Source: Chitinophagaceae bacterium
Lineage (GTDB): Bacteria > Bacteroidota > Bacteroidia > Chitinophagales > Chitinophagaceae
Reading direction: 5' to 3'
Length of the DNA: 42,741 bases
Assembly: GCA_027486835.1 (NCBI GenBank)
Contig: JAIXOJ010000001.1
Span: forward strand, 1-42,741
Shown: positions 36,501 to 42,741 of the stretch, piece by piece
Numbering within the stretch: the stretch's first letter is position 1
Layout: each line of letters opens with the position of its first letter
Notes under the pieces: model-generated
What the model saw: only the letters and a program-made list of their open reading frames with translations
Told to the model about the DNA's origin: nothing
Databases searched by the model: none
Translations under genes and position numbers: made by a program

Positions 36501-37008
36501 TTATTACATCGTAATCGCGCTTATCGATGTTCGTAAACAAGGTATCTGCTTTAGGATCTATAAAAAACCATTCTGGCAGTACTAAATTAATCTTATCGAT
36601 GTTTTTTTTCAATGAAATAAAAGATTGCAAATCCCAAGGCATAAAGAAAGCAGCCCTTATTCCTAAGCTGTCACTAAATAGGGTAGAGGCTGATAAGTTT
36701 AAGATACTATCTTTTTGACCACAACCTTTTCCTGCTGACCATTGGGTGTTAATGTATTTTCTAAATCCCTTGTACCGTTTTACTGTTTCCGTTTCTCTAT
36801 AGGCGGGTACACTATCCGTCAATACTTTTTTAATAGCCCTTGTTTCTAAAGGTATTTTACTAGTAGAAGTGGCCACACTTCTAAGTGTAATAATCACAAT
36901 TACAACTACTATTATAAGCAATAACAAAAAAACGCGTGATCCCCACTTTAGGCGTTGCCAACGGGAGGGATTATTTGTTTGAAAAATTTGTTTTGAAGAA
37001 TGAAGCAT
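33574..37008 (-). CDS. GH18-like / NodB deacetylase / family 2 glycosyltransferase fusion
   Basis: A 1144-aa membrane protein for making or modifying a beta-linked polysaccharide. Transmembrane segment about 24-45; GH18-like domain about 100-425; NodB polysaccharide deacetylase about 490-700 with D502/D503 (TYDDGPD), H553/H557 (NHTFTH) and H666; membrane segment about 730-760; GT2 domain about 778-1010 with DDG (814-816), DAD (865-867), EDCD (963-966) and QRYRW (1000-1004); then several membrane helices. In the GH18 motif the catalytic Glu position is Ser (GINIDLSE, S227), so this domain may only bind sugar. The set resembles PgaB plus PgaC of PNAG synthesis joined in one chain. Monocistronic. 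Confidence 0.9.
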   Translation of the reverse strand: MLHSSKQIFQTNNPSRWQRLKWGSRVFLLLLIIVVVIVIITLRSVATSTSKIPLETRAIKKVLTDSVPAYRETETVKRYKGFRKYINTQWSAGKGCGQKDSILNLSASTLFSDSLGIRAAFFMPWDLQSFISLKKNIDKINLVLPEWFFIDPKADTLFTNIDKRDYDVIKAGRVKILPVLSNNIGGKPNEAALTRVLVDANKRERLIADIIKRLEKYKFIGINIDLSEIKVKPSFIKLFKESLYKQLHARQLLVTENISPFSEHLDYKGISNSNDFLFLQAFDEHNDQTKPGPVCGQKWIESTVDELAKKVPLNKIILSLAAHGYDWNSKTDSAEVLTYQQSLVTARESDAVVDFDNDSYNLHYQYFDEKEVLHTVHFVDAATNFNVLRFATEYGLAGTALFRLGSEDSRLWEFYQKPMNRKALEKFNFEEFSRVSGSNAVDYIGEGEILDVLASPSDGKISTEIDKESMLISEEQYQVLPSSYVVRKYGKTSKPLLILTYDDGPDPKYTKQILDTLKYYGVHASFFVVGIESENNIPLIKRILREGHELGNHTFTHPDMSKVSKERALLEMDATKLLIECLTGRSMIMFRAPFNADSEPEKNEELVPVALSRTRNYITIGESLDPEDWQKGEINNFNADTIFNRVVREYNEHLSKGDSTNIILLHDGGGDRSETVLATGKIIRYFHAKGYKFATVAELLGKKRDEMMPFVDSKDYFKLQVNYFWAELLYIGSHFFFSLFLVFMVMSAIRLLILGVLSFLQRRKEQEIHYNELVDSYPLVSIIVPAYNEEVNAISSLNNLLKCDYPNFNIIFIDDGSKDSTWNIVSQEFKQHPIIKTFTKPNGGKASALNFGIEQTNAPYVVCIDADTKLAPNAVSLMMKHFLMQTLEAGSKEVGAVAGVVKVGNEVNMLTKWQSIEYITSQNFDRKGFAYANAITVVPGAIGAFKRLAIQQAGGFTIDTLAEDCDLTIRILRADYLVTNEPKALAFTEAPESIKQFLKQRYRWSFGVMQTFWKHRDGLFSNHPKSLGWIALPDILIFKYIVPFFSPIADVLMIFGLFTDNAGKILWYYLLFTLVDTTIAAISFLFEKEKLAKLVWLIPQRIIYRWLMLYVLYKSMKRALKGELQHWGVLKRTGNVKDEQTLPA

Positions 37009-37191
37009 AGTCTTGTTGAACTTTCTTGTATTACCAATCGGTAGTCTTGTGCTTATTTGGTTATTAATAGGGAAGTCCGTTAAAAAACTTTCCCATTATT
37101 CCATCTATACACAACATCTAAAAGAAAGCTAAGGGTGTATAAAATAATCAAAGGTGAAAAAGGTAAGCTTACCAATATGGAGGGAGGGTTG

Positions 37192-37776
37192 TTAACCTTT
37201 GTAATAACCATTATTCAATATCTCCTGATTTACCACATCAGACAACAAATACTGGGTACTTTTTCCATCCTTAATAAGGCTTCTAACGGTGGTAGCAGAA
37301 ATATCCAGCATTGGGGCAGTTAATAAGGTTACTTTCTTGGCCGATTCTGGTATATTTTCTGTAACGACACTATAATTGGGGCGTTGATAAATAATGAGTT
37401 CATAGTTAGCTAGCAGCATTTGATAATTTTTCCAATGAGGCAGATTAGTAAAACTATCGCTACCCATCAGTACACAAAATTCGTGAGCGGGGTATTTTTC
37501 TTCCAAATAAGTCAATGTATCAATAGTGTAAGAAGGTTTGGGTAACTTAAACTCAATATCGCAAGCTTTGAGCAAAGGATTGCCTGCAATGGCTGTTTGC
37601 ACCAGATGCAAGCGATGGTATTCATTCAATAACTGACTAGAAGGCTTCAAAGGGTTCTGCGGACTAATTACCAACCATACTTGCTCTACGGTGGAGAAAT
37701 TAGCCACGTGATTGGCAATAATCAAGTGGCCAATATGTATGGGGTTAAACGAACCGAAATACAATCCAATTTTCAT
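37192..37776 (-). CDS. nadD: Nicotinate-nucleotide adenylyltransferase
   Basis: Adenylylates nicotinate mononucleotide to deamido-NAD in the cytoplasm, the step before NadE. The nucleotidyltransferase signature GSFNPIHIGH spans 8-17 (H14, H17). The C-terminal ISATTVRSLIKDGKS contains the ISxTxxR-type phosphate-binding motif. The conserved LMGSDSFTNLPHWKNY lies in the middle. The 194-aa length is normal. It follows feoA by 38 nt on the same strand, so the two may be co-transcribed. Confidence 0.95.
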   Translation of the reverse strand: MKIGLYFGSFNPIHIGHLIIANHVANFSTVEQVWLVISPQNPLKPSSQLLNEYHRLHLVQTAIAGNPLLKACDIEFKLPKPSYTIDTLTYLEEKYPAHEFCVLMGSDSFTNLPHWKNYQMLLANYELIIYQRPNYSVVTENIPESAKKVTLLTAPMLDISATTVRSLIKDGKSTQYLLSDVVNQEILNNGYYKG

Positions 37777-37814
37777 GAGGGCTAATAATACGTTGCTAAA
37801 TAAATTACCACCAA

Positions 37815-38036
37815 TTAATCTTCTAAAAAAATACTGCTTGCTTCACTCAAACGCAAACTTAAATGATACCCAGCCACCAATATGGACATGGGATCTCCCA
37901 AGGGAGCAATCTGTATCACACGAACGGATTCACCAGGAACACAACCCATTTCCATCAACTTAATAAAGATGTCATCCTTTTCAAAAGAATGAATCACTGC
38001 TTCTTGACCAATAGATAACTCGCTTAATCTTTTCAT
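37815..38036 (-). CDS. feoA: FeoA-like SH3-fold protein
   Basis: A 73-aa protein starting MKRLSELSIGQEAVI at the ATG at 38036; an upstream TTG would add 12 residues of poor character. The FeoA pattern is clear: LMEMGCVPGESVRVIQIAPL, then GDPMSILVAGYHLSLR. FeoA modulates the FeoB ferrous-iron transporter at the inner membrane, but no feoB is adjacent, so it may be a stand-alone member of the fold. It precedes nadD on the same strand and is divergent from ybeY. Confidence 0.85.
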   Translation of the reverse strand: MKRLSELSIGQEAVIHSFEKDDIFIKLMEMGCVPGESVRVIQIAPLGDPMSILVAGYHLSLRLSEASSIFLED

Positions 38037-38069
38037 GATTGCTTTTTGGGGTAAAAAAGTACTAGTGGA

Positions 38070-38077
38070 CAAAAGTA
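38070..38077 (-). promoter_or_regulatory. Putative -7 box of the feoA-nadD unit
   Basis: TACTTTTG read leftward matches TAnnTTTG and lies 33 nt before the feoA ATG. No clear -33 element is seen at the expected distance. Confidence 0.35.
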
Positions 38078-38139
38078 AATTGGATAGTGGTAATATAATA
38101 ATGATTTTTGAAGCCTTTTTAATAAAAACCTACTTTTTT

Positions 38140-38574
38140 ATGCCTACCATCAAATTTAATTACGCGGATAGACAATTATCGCTCCCTAATAAAAAACAAC
38201 TGAAGGCTTTTATCGCTTCTATCTTTCAAAAAGAAGCAGTACAATTATCTAGCCTCAATTATATTTTCTGTTCCGATGAATTTATATTAGACATCAATAA
38301 GAGTCATTTACAACACGATTACTATACAGACATTATCACATTCCCCTTGCAGGAAGAGGGCGAAGCTGTTGAAGGGGAAATTTACATAAGCCTAGAGCGA
38401 GTAGCAGATAATGCCATAAAGGAAAATCAGCCACTCATAAACGAAACCCTTAGGGTACTATTTCATGGAGCATTACACTTGTGTGGTTATAAAGACAAAA
38501 CAAAAAATGAAATAGCCACCATGAGACAAAAAGAGGATTACTACATTCAAACTTATTTAAACCAACCATCCTAA
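38140..38574 (+). CDS. ybeY: rRNA maturation endoribonuclease YbeY
   Basis: Metal-dependent RNase for 16S rRNA 3'-end maturation and ribosome quality control. The ATG at 38140 (MPTIKFNYAD) gives 144 aa, the normal length; an upstream in-frame start would add 35 implausible residues. Family segments are INKSHLQHDYYTDIITFPL (52-70), GEIYISLERV and the metal site FHGALHLCGYKDKTKNE. H109 and H113 are present, but the third zinc ligand, usually His in GYDH, is replaced by Lys-Asp (K118, D119). D119 could serve as ligand. The gene precedes mnmG, separated by two parS-like sites. Confidence 0.92.
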   Translation: MPTIKFNYADRQLSLPNKKQLKAFIASIFQKEAVQLSSLNYIFCSDEFILDINKSHLQHDYYTDIITFPLQEEGEAVEGEIYISLERVADNAIKENQPLINETLRVLFHGALHLCGYKDKTKNEIATMRQKEDYYIQTYLNQPS

Positions 38575-38583
38575 CTTATTCTT

Positions 38584-38599
38584 TGTTCCACGTGGAACA
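38584..38599. promoter_or_regulatory. parS-like site 1 (ParB-binding candidate)
   Basis: TGTTCCACGTGGAACA is a perfect palindrome one base off the parS consensus TGTTNCACGTGAAACA. It lies in a larger 26-bp perfect palindrome (38579-38604) directly after ybeY, which might also act as a weak stem. Confidence 0.7.
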
Positions 38600-38632
38600 A
38601 AGAAAGGAGTGATTGTGATAACACTAGCACAA

Positions 38633-38648
38633 TGTTCCACGTGAAACA
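38633..38648. promoter_or_regulatory. parS site 2 (ParB-binding candidate)
   Basis: TGTTCCACGTGAAACA matches the bacterial parS consensus TGTTNCACGTGAAACA exactly. Its centre is 49 bp from that of the first site. Two such sites in one 150-bp intergenic gap are very unlikely by chance. Confidence 0.85.
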
Positions 38649-38686
38649 GCGTTATTAAGATTAAAATAAAACAGTACAGTGAAGGT

Positions 38687-38694
38687 TATATTTG
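38687..38694 (+). promoter_or_regulatory. Putative -7 box of mnmG
   Basis: TATATTTG lies 28 nt before the mnmG ATG and just right of the second parS site. The -33 region is AT-rich without a TTTG. Confidence 0.4.
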
Positions 38695-38722
38695 CAAGTC
38701 CTAAAATAAAAAACAGAAAATA

Positions 38723-40591
38723 ATGTTTGAAGAATATGATGTAATAGTAGTAGGAGCGGGGCATGCTGGTTCAGAAGCTGCTGCTGCTGCCGCTAATTTA
38801 GGTAGTAAGGTTTTGATGATTACTATGAATATGCAAACCATTGGACAAATGAGTTGCAATCCAGCCATGGGGGGTATAGCAAAAGGGCAGATAGTAAGAG
38901 AAATTGATGCAATGGGCGGATATAGTGGTATTGTATCTGACGAAACAATGATCCAATTTAGAATGCTTAACAAGAGTAAAGGACCGGCGATGTGGAGTCC
39001 AAGATCGCAAAATGATCGAATGCTCTTTGCAGCTAAATGGAGGGATATGCTGGAACATACCCAAAACCTTGACTTTTATCAGGATATGGTAAAGGAACTA
39101 ATCATCAAGGATAATAAAGTATGTGGCGTAATTACTGGCTTAGGTAATGAAATAAAAGCCAAAGCAGTAATAGTAACCAGTGGTACCTTTTTAAATGGTG
39201 TGATCCATATTGGCGAAAAACAATTAGGCGGTGGTAGGGTAGGAGAGAAGGCAGCTACTGGTATAACTGAACAACTAGTAGCCTTTGGCTTTGAAGCAGA
39301 TAGATTAAAAACCGGTACACCTCCAAGGATAGATAGCCGTAGCCTTGATTATTCTAAGATGGAAGAACAAAAAGGGGATGAAGTAATACCTGGCTTTTCT
39401 TATTTAGACACCAAAAAAATTATACCATCAGAACAAAGAAGTTGCTTTATTACCTACACCAATCAGGAGGTTCACGATAATCTAAGACTTGGTTTTGATA
39501 GAAGCCCCATGTTTCAAGGGAGAATAGAGGGCAGAGGCCCTAGGTATTGCCCTAGCATAGAAGATAAAATCAATCGCTTTGCTGATAAAGAAAGGCATCA
39601 ATTGTTTGTGGAACCAGAAGGTTTCAGTACCGTGGAAATCTATGTAAATGGTTTTTCTACTTCTCTTCCCGAAGATGTACAAGTGAAAGCGTTGAGAACC
39701 GTTCCTGGTTTTGAACACTGCAAGTTCTTTAGACCGGGTTATGCTATTGAGTACGATTACTTTCCACCAACCCAGTTAACCAATACACTGGAAACAAAAC
39801 CAATAGAAAACCTCTTTTTTGCTGGTCAAATAAATGGGACTACTGGTTATGAAGAAGCTGCCTGTCAAGGATTAATGGCGGGAATTAATGCCCATCAAAA
39901 AGTGAAGGGCTTGGCTCCAGTGATCTTAAAGCGCAGCGAAGCCTATATTGGTGTATTGATTGATGACCTAATTAATAAGGGTACAGACGAACCTTACCGC
40001 ATGTTTACCAGTAGGGCAGAATATAGAATGCTGTTGAGGCAAGACAATGCTGACATGCGCTTAACTGAATTGAGCTATCGCCTTGGGTTGGCTTCGCAAG
40101 AAAGAATGGATAAGGTAATAGAAAAAGTGGAGGGCGTAAAGAAAGCGCGCAACATCATCAATACCATGAATGTAGATGGTGCTGAAATAAACCCTTACTT
40201 GGAAACCATTCAATCATCGCCTATTGACGAAAAACAAAAAGCGGCGAAGGTGTTGCTTAGACCCAATGTGGCTTTGAAGCCAATGATGGACTATATACCT
40301 GCTTTAGCAGAAGCCTTACAACCTTTTAATGATGATATTATTGAACAGACAGAAGTGCAAACCAAGTACGAACAATACATCATTAAGGAAGAAGAACTCG
40401 TAAACAAAATGGCATTTTTAGAAAACAAAGAAATACCTGCTTCTTTTGACTTTAATAAACTGTCTTCCATTTCCACAGAAGCTAGACAAAAGTTTATCAA
40501 AATAAAACCACACACCCTTGGTCAAGCTAGTAGAATCAGCGGTGTAAGCCCAAGTGATGTGCAGATATTGATGATTCACTTAGCTAGATAA
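38723..40591 (+). CDS. mnmG: tRNA uridine-5-carboxymethylaminomethyl modification enzyme MnmG (GidA)
   Basis: FAD-dependent enzyme that with MnmE installs the carboxymethylaminomethyl group on wobble U34 of tRNAs. The FAD-binding motif is VVGAGHAGSEAA at the N-terminus. Family signatures are MSCNPAMGGIAKG, the region RVGEKAATGITEQL, GRGPRYCPSIEDKI with the conserved Cys, INGTTGYEEAACQGLMAG, and DEPYRMFTSRAEYR. The C-terminal helical tRNA/MnmE-interaction part ends ASRISGVSPSDVQILMIHL. The 622-aa length is normal. parS-like sites lie just upstream, and gidA is near the replication origin in many bacteria. Confidence 0.97.
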   Translation: MFEEYDVIVVGAGHAGSEAAAAAANLGSKVLMITMNMQTIGQMSCNPAMGGIAKGQIVREIDAMGGYSGIVSDETMIQFRMLNKSKGPAMWSPRSQNDRMLFAAKWRDMLEHTQNLDFYQDMVKELIIKDNKVCGVITGLGNEIKAKAVIVTSGTFLNGVIHIGEKQLGGGRVGEKAATGITEQLVAFGFEADRLKTGTPPRIDSRSLDYSKMEEQKGDEVIPGFSYLDTKKIIPSEQRSCFITYTNQEVHDNLRLGFDRSPMFQGRIEGRGPRYCPSIEDKINRFADKERHQLFVEPEGFSTVEIYVNGFSTSLPEDVQVKALRTVPGFEHCKFFRPGYAIEYDYFPPTQLTNTLETKPIENLFFAGQINGTTGYEEAACQGLMAGINAHQKVKGLAPVILKRSEAYIGVLIDDLINKGTDEPYRMFTSRAEYRMLLRQDNADMRLTELSYRLGLASQERMDKVIEKVEGVKKARNIINTMNVDGAEINPYLETIQSSPIDEKQKAAKVLLRPNVALKPMMDYIPALAEALQPFNDDIIEQTEVQTKYEQYIIKEEELVNKMAFLENKEIPASFDFNKLSSISTEARQKFIKIKPHTLGQASRISGVSPSDVQILMIHLAR

Positions 40592-40630
40592 TTAGTAAAA
40601 CAATACAGTAGGTTAATACGCTAAAAGCGT

Positions 40631-40716
40631 AAGCCACTTAGTAGTACACCATCATGAAAGTAATGGATTAGTCCATTAAAACTTGATGACTGGTTATAGT
40701 ACTAAGTGGCTTTTTT
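40631..40716 (+). terminator. Extended terminator hairpin after mnmG, possible structured RNA
   Basis: A 13-bp perfect outer stem (AAGCCACTTAGTA, 40631-40643, with its complement at 40700-40712) ends in a T run. It encloses 56 nt that fold further: CATCA with TGATG, and AATGGA with TCCATT around a TTAG loop. This is much longer than the other terminators here and may form a stable 3' RNA. Confidence 0.75.
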
Positions 40717-40847
40717 ATTGGAGAAAAAAAAGAATCAATTAAAGAAGAAGGGAAAGCAAACATTTAGGATAAAAAGGAAACCAAGAAATCGCCTAAACCC
40801 TTACCCCCTTAAACGAGGGAGTAATATTTTTATATATCTATGAACCC

Positions 40848-40855
40848 TATTTTTG
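40848..40855 (+). promoter_or_regulatory. Putative -7 box of the small lipoprotein gene
   Basis: TATTTTTG fits TAnnTTTG, 21 nt before the ATG at 40877. The upstream half is T-rich, with no clear TTTG. Confidence 0.3.
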
Positions 40856-40876
40856 TACCATCAAAATAATAAAATT

Positions 40877-41281
40877 ATGACCCAGAAAAAATTAATAACC
40901 TTAATGCTTGTAGCCATAGCTGCATTTGGTACTAGTTGTAAAAAAAGTGCAGAGGGGGTTAGCGGGGCAGATACTAACCAAACATTCTCTACCCTTAAAG
41001 TAAACAACAACTTTAATTGGAGTACTACCAAACTATTAACCTTCGTGGTACAAGGAATGAAAACCAATAACCCAATCAATGGTACGTTATCTGTGGTGGA
41101 TGTAAAAACGGGTGTTAAGTTTTATAGTGGCAACCACCAATTAAGCGAGAATGTTTTTTTAAAACTCTCAATACCTAGAGCTACTGATTCTTTGCAAATT
41201 CAGTTTGGTACTATCCAAAAAAACTATTCTGCTAAAGCAAATACCGTATTAGCTAATTATCTACCAACCCTTACTGACTAA
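40877..41281 (+). CDS. Small lipoprotein of unknown function
   Basis: A 134-aa protein from the ATG at 40877 (MTQKKLITLMLVAIAAFGTS); an upstream TTG is less likely. The lipobox FGTSC puts the lipidated Cys at residue 21, followed by KKS. The mature part looks like a small beta-sandwich (TLKVNNNFNWSTTKLLTFVV; NGTLSVVDVKTGVKFYSG; FLKLSIPRATDSLQI). I do not recognise the family. It lies 57 nt before the LruC-domain gene on the same strand and is probably co-transcribed with it, so the two may act together at the cell surface. Confidence 0.75.
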   Translation: MTQKKLITLMLVAIAAFGTSCKKSAEGVSGADTNQTFSTLKVNNNFNWSTTKLLTFVVQGMKTNNPINGTLSVVDVKTGVKFYSGNHQLSENVFLKLSIPRATDSLQIQFGTIQKNYSAKANTVLANYLPTLTD

Positions 41282-41338
41282 CATCAATAATAAAATAAAA
41301 AAACTAAGTTGAAATAAACCAACTTTAAAAGAACTACA

Positions 41339-42741
41339 ATGAAAAAAATATTTTCAACAATTTTATTAGCCGCAATCAGTGTAATTGGTGTTCAGGCACA
41401 AAGTGTAGGGGTTAATGCTGAATCTGGCAACAGGGCATTAGAACAAGCCAATTGTTGGGGGTTTGGTGCAACAACTTATACTAGCACAGCAGCCCAAGTA
41501 ATTACTGGTTCATGGAGTATCAGAAGCAATAGCCCTACTAATATGGATCCAGGTGCTTGTTGGGTAAAATCTCCATGGCTGAAACCAAGCTCTGGTAATA
41601 TTACCCTCAACATAAAATTTGAAACAGGCAATGTATCAACCCTTGCGAGAGCTACCATTAGACGAGTAATTGCTGCATACATCAGTTATGATAGCACAAA
41701 AAATTATGGGGAAGGTAGTTTTGTTCGTTTCGATTCAACCACCTACAATTCCAATACCACCACCCTCATACCAACCACAGCACAAAGCCTCTCTTTCGCT
41801 GTTCCTGCTGCAATTGCCAATTCTGGACTCCCATATAAAATACAATTGAGTTTTGTAGGCACAGGTGGTACTACAAGGTTTAACATCGACGATATTTCCA
41901 TTCCTGGTACATACTTTTCCGACCCAGCTAACAGTTGTAAACCACTTGCTCAAAAGGCCGATGCAGACGGCGATGGTGTAGCAGATATCGAAGATGCATA
42001 TCCTAACGATGCCACTAAAGCTTACAATGTTTCCATTACCCCTTCAAAAACTGGTAGTACCCTCCTTTTTGAAGATGCATGGCCAAACAATGGTGACTAT
42101 GATTTTAATGATTTAGTAGTTAATTATAAATACACTGGTGTTACCAACGCAAACAACAATTTGGTAGAATTGAATGGTCAGGCAATAGTAAAAGCCATTG
42201 GTGCTAGCTATCAAAATGGATTTGCCATTCAATTGGATAATATAGCTTCATCTGCCGTTAGCAGTGTAAGTGGTGTAAAAACAAATTCGCCAGGTTGGTT
42301 AACTGTAGATGCTAACGGAACTGAAGCTGGACAAACTTTTGCCAACATCGTGGTGATTGACAATGTGTCTAGATTGTTTCCTACCCCTGCGGCAGGTTCT
42401 TTCATCAACACTTTATTGAGTGATGCAAAAGTGGCTTATGACACCACCAATTTTACCATCACTTTTACTAGCGCAAGTAAAGTAAGCGTTAAGGACATCG
42501 CCATCAACCCTTACTTAATAGTAAATCAAAACAGAAACTACGAAATACATTTGGCAGATAAAGCACCTACTAATAAAGCAGATGCAACACTATTTGGAAC
42601 TGCAGATGATGATTCTAACGTGGGTACTGCTCGTTTTTACAAAAACAAAAATAACTTGCCTTGGGCTTTAGATGTAATTGGTGATATACCTTACTCAAAA
42701 GAACATGTGGACATTACATCTGGTTATTTAAACCTAACCAA
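41339..42741 (+). CDS. LruC-domain secreted protein (3' end beyond the window)
   Basis: An open frame of 467 codons from ATG 41339 runs without stop to the window edge, so the C-terminus is missing. A signal peptide ends near residue 20 (GVQAQS). Residues about 25-200 form a beta-sandwich-like domain (WGFGATTYTST; FNIDDISIPG). A calcium-binding thrombospondin type 3-like motif, DADGDGVADIEDAYPND, lies at about 207-223. From there the LruC/DUF4842-like domain begins (LLFEDAWPNNGDYDFNDLVV, then AIVKAIGASYQNGFAIQL). Such proteins are secreted or surface-attached in Bacteroidota; their function is unknown. Confidence 0.85.
   Translation, partial: MKKIFSTILLAAISVIGVQAQSVGVNAESGNRALEQANCWGFGATTYTSTAAQVITGSWSIRSNSPTNMDPGACWVKSPWLKPSSGNITLNIKFETGNVSTLARATIRRVIAAYISYDSTKNYGEGSFVRFDSTTYNSNTTTLIPTTAQSLSFAVPAAIANSGLPYKIQLSFVGTGGTTRFNIDDISIPGTYFSDPANSCKPLAQKADADGDGVADIEDAYPNDATKAYNVSITPSKTGSTLLFEDAWPNNGDYDFNDLVVNYKYTGVTNANNNLVELNGQAIVKAIGASYQNGFAIQLDNIASSAVSSVSGVKTNSPGWLTVDANGTEAGQTFANIVVIDNVSRLFPTPAAGSFINTLLSDAKVAYDTTNFTITFTSASKVSVKDIAINPYLIVNQNRNYEIHLADKAPTNKADATLFGTADDDSNVGTARFYKNKNNLPWALDVIGDIPYSKEHVDITSGYLNLT

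Noticed and set aside
38605-38632. DnaA box between the parS-like sites (TTATCACAA on the minus strand)
   Set aside because: It lacks one base of the TTATNCACA consensus and is isolated, so it does not by itself mark an origin.

Overview
The window looks like chromosome from a Bacteroidota bacterium, most likely near the Chitinophagaceae; this is inferred from gene content without a database search. The base composition is AT-rich and Shine-Dalgarno sites are scarce. Several genes have a TAnnTTTG-type -7 promoter box. The families are typical of the phylum: a TonB-dependent receptor with a DUF5689 lipoprotein, a DUF3857/transglutaminase pair, an LruC-domain protein, a split transketolase, the malic enzyme-phosphotransacetylase fusion and a PepSY-like secreted protein.

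Layout. 1-240: array of 42-bp hairpin-forming repeats, then an unrecognised 322-aa gene (462-1430). 1.7-4.6 kb: TolC-like channel and membrane-fusion adaptor with no pump gene. 4.9-5.95 kb: gpsA. 6.1-10.7 kb: outer-membrane receptor and lipoprotein. 10.9-11.8 kb: MerR regulator with cobalamin-binding motifs (CarH/LitR type). 11.9-12.8 kb: tandem universal stress protein. 13.0-18.9 kb, minus strand: nadE, a gene-poor kilobase with a possible gene remnant, a 1-Cys peroxiredoxin and maeB.

19.3-24.6 kb is an accessory segment. It holds a MazF-type toxin-antitoxin pair, an alpha/beta hydrolase, a YoeB-type toxin broken by two frameshifts beside an intact antitoxin, a 123-bp direct duplication carrying covarying hairpins, a 21-bp tandem array, and a two-gene ATPase plus TOPRIM module resembling RloAB/AbiL-type phage defence. 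The last is the best candidate here for a poorly described system.

24.7-33.4 kb, mostly minus strand: two overlapping DUF3857 genes (one with transglutaminase catalytic residues, one without), a membrane PAS sensor ending after its dimerisation domain, a PepSY-like secreted protein, and the C-terminal half of a split transketolase without its partner. 33.6-37.0 kb: one 1144-aa protein fusing a GH18-like domain, a NodB deacetylase and a family 2 glycosyltransferase, functions that the PNAG system spreads over separate proteins. 37.2-40.6 kb: nadD, feoA, ybeY and mnmG, with two parS-like sites between ybeY and mnmG that suggest ParB binding and perhaps proximity to the replication origin. 40.9 kb to the end: a small lipoprotein and an LruC-domain secreted protein cut off by the window edge.

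No rRNA, tRNA, CRISPR array, transposase or integrase was recognised.
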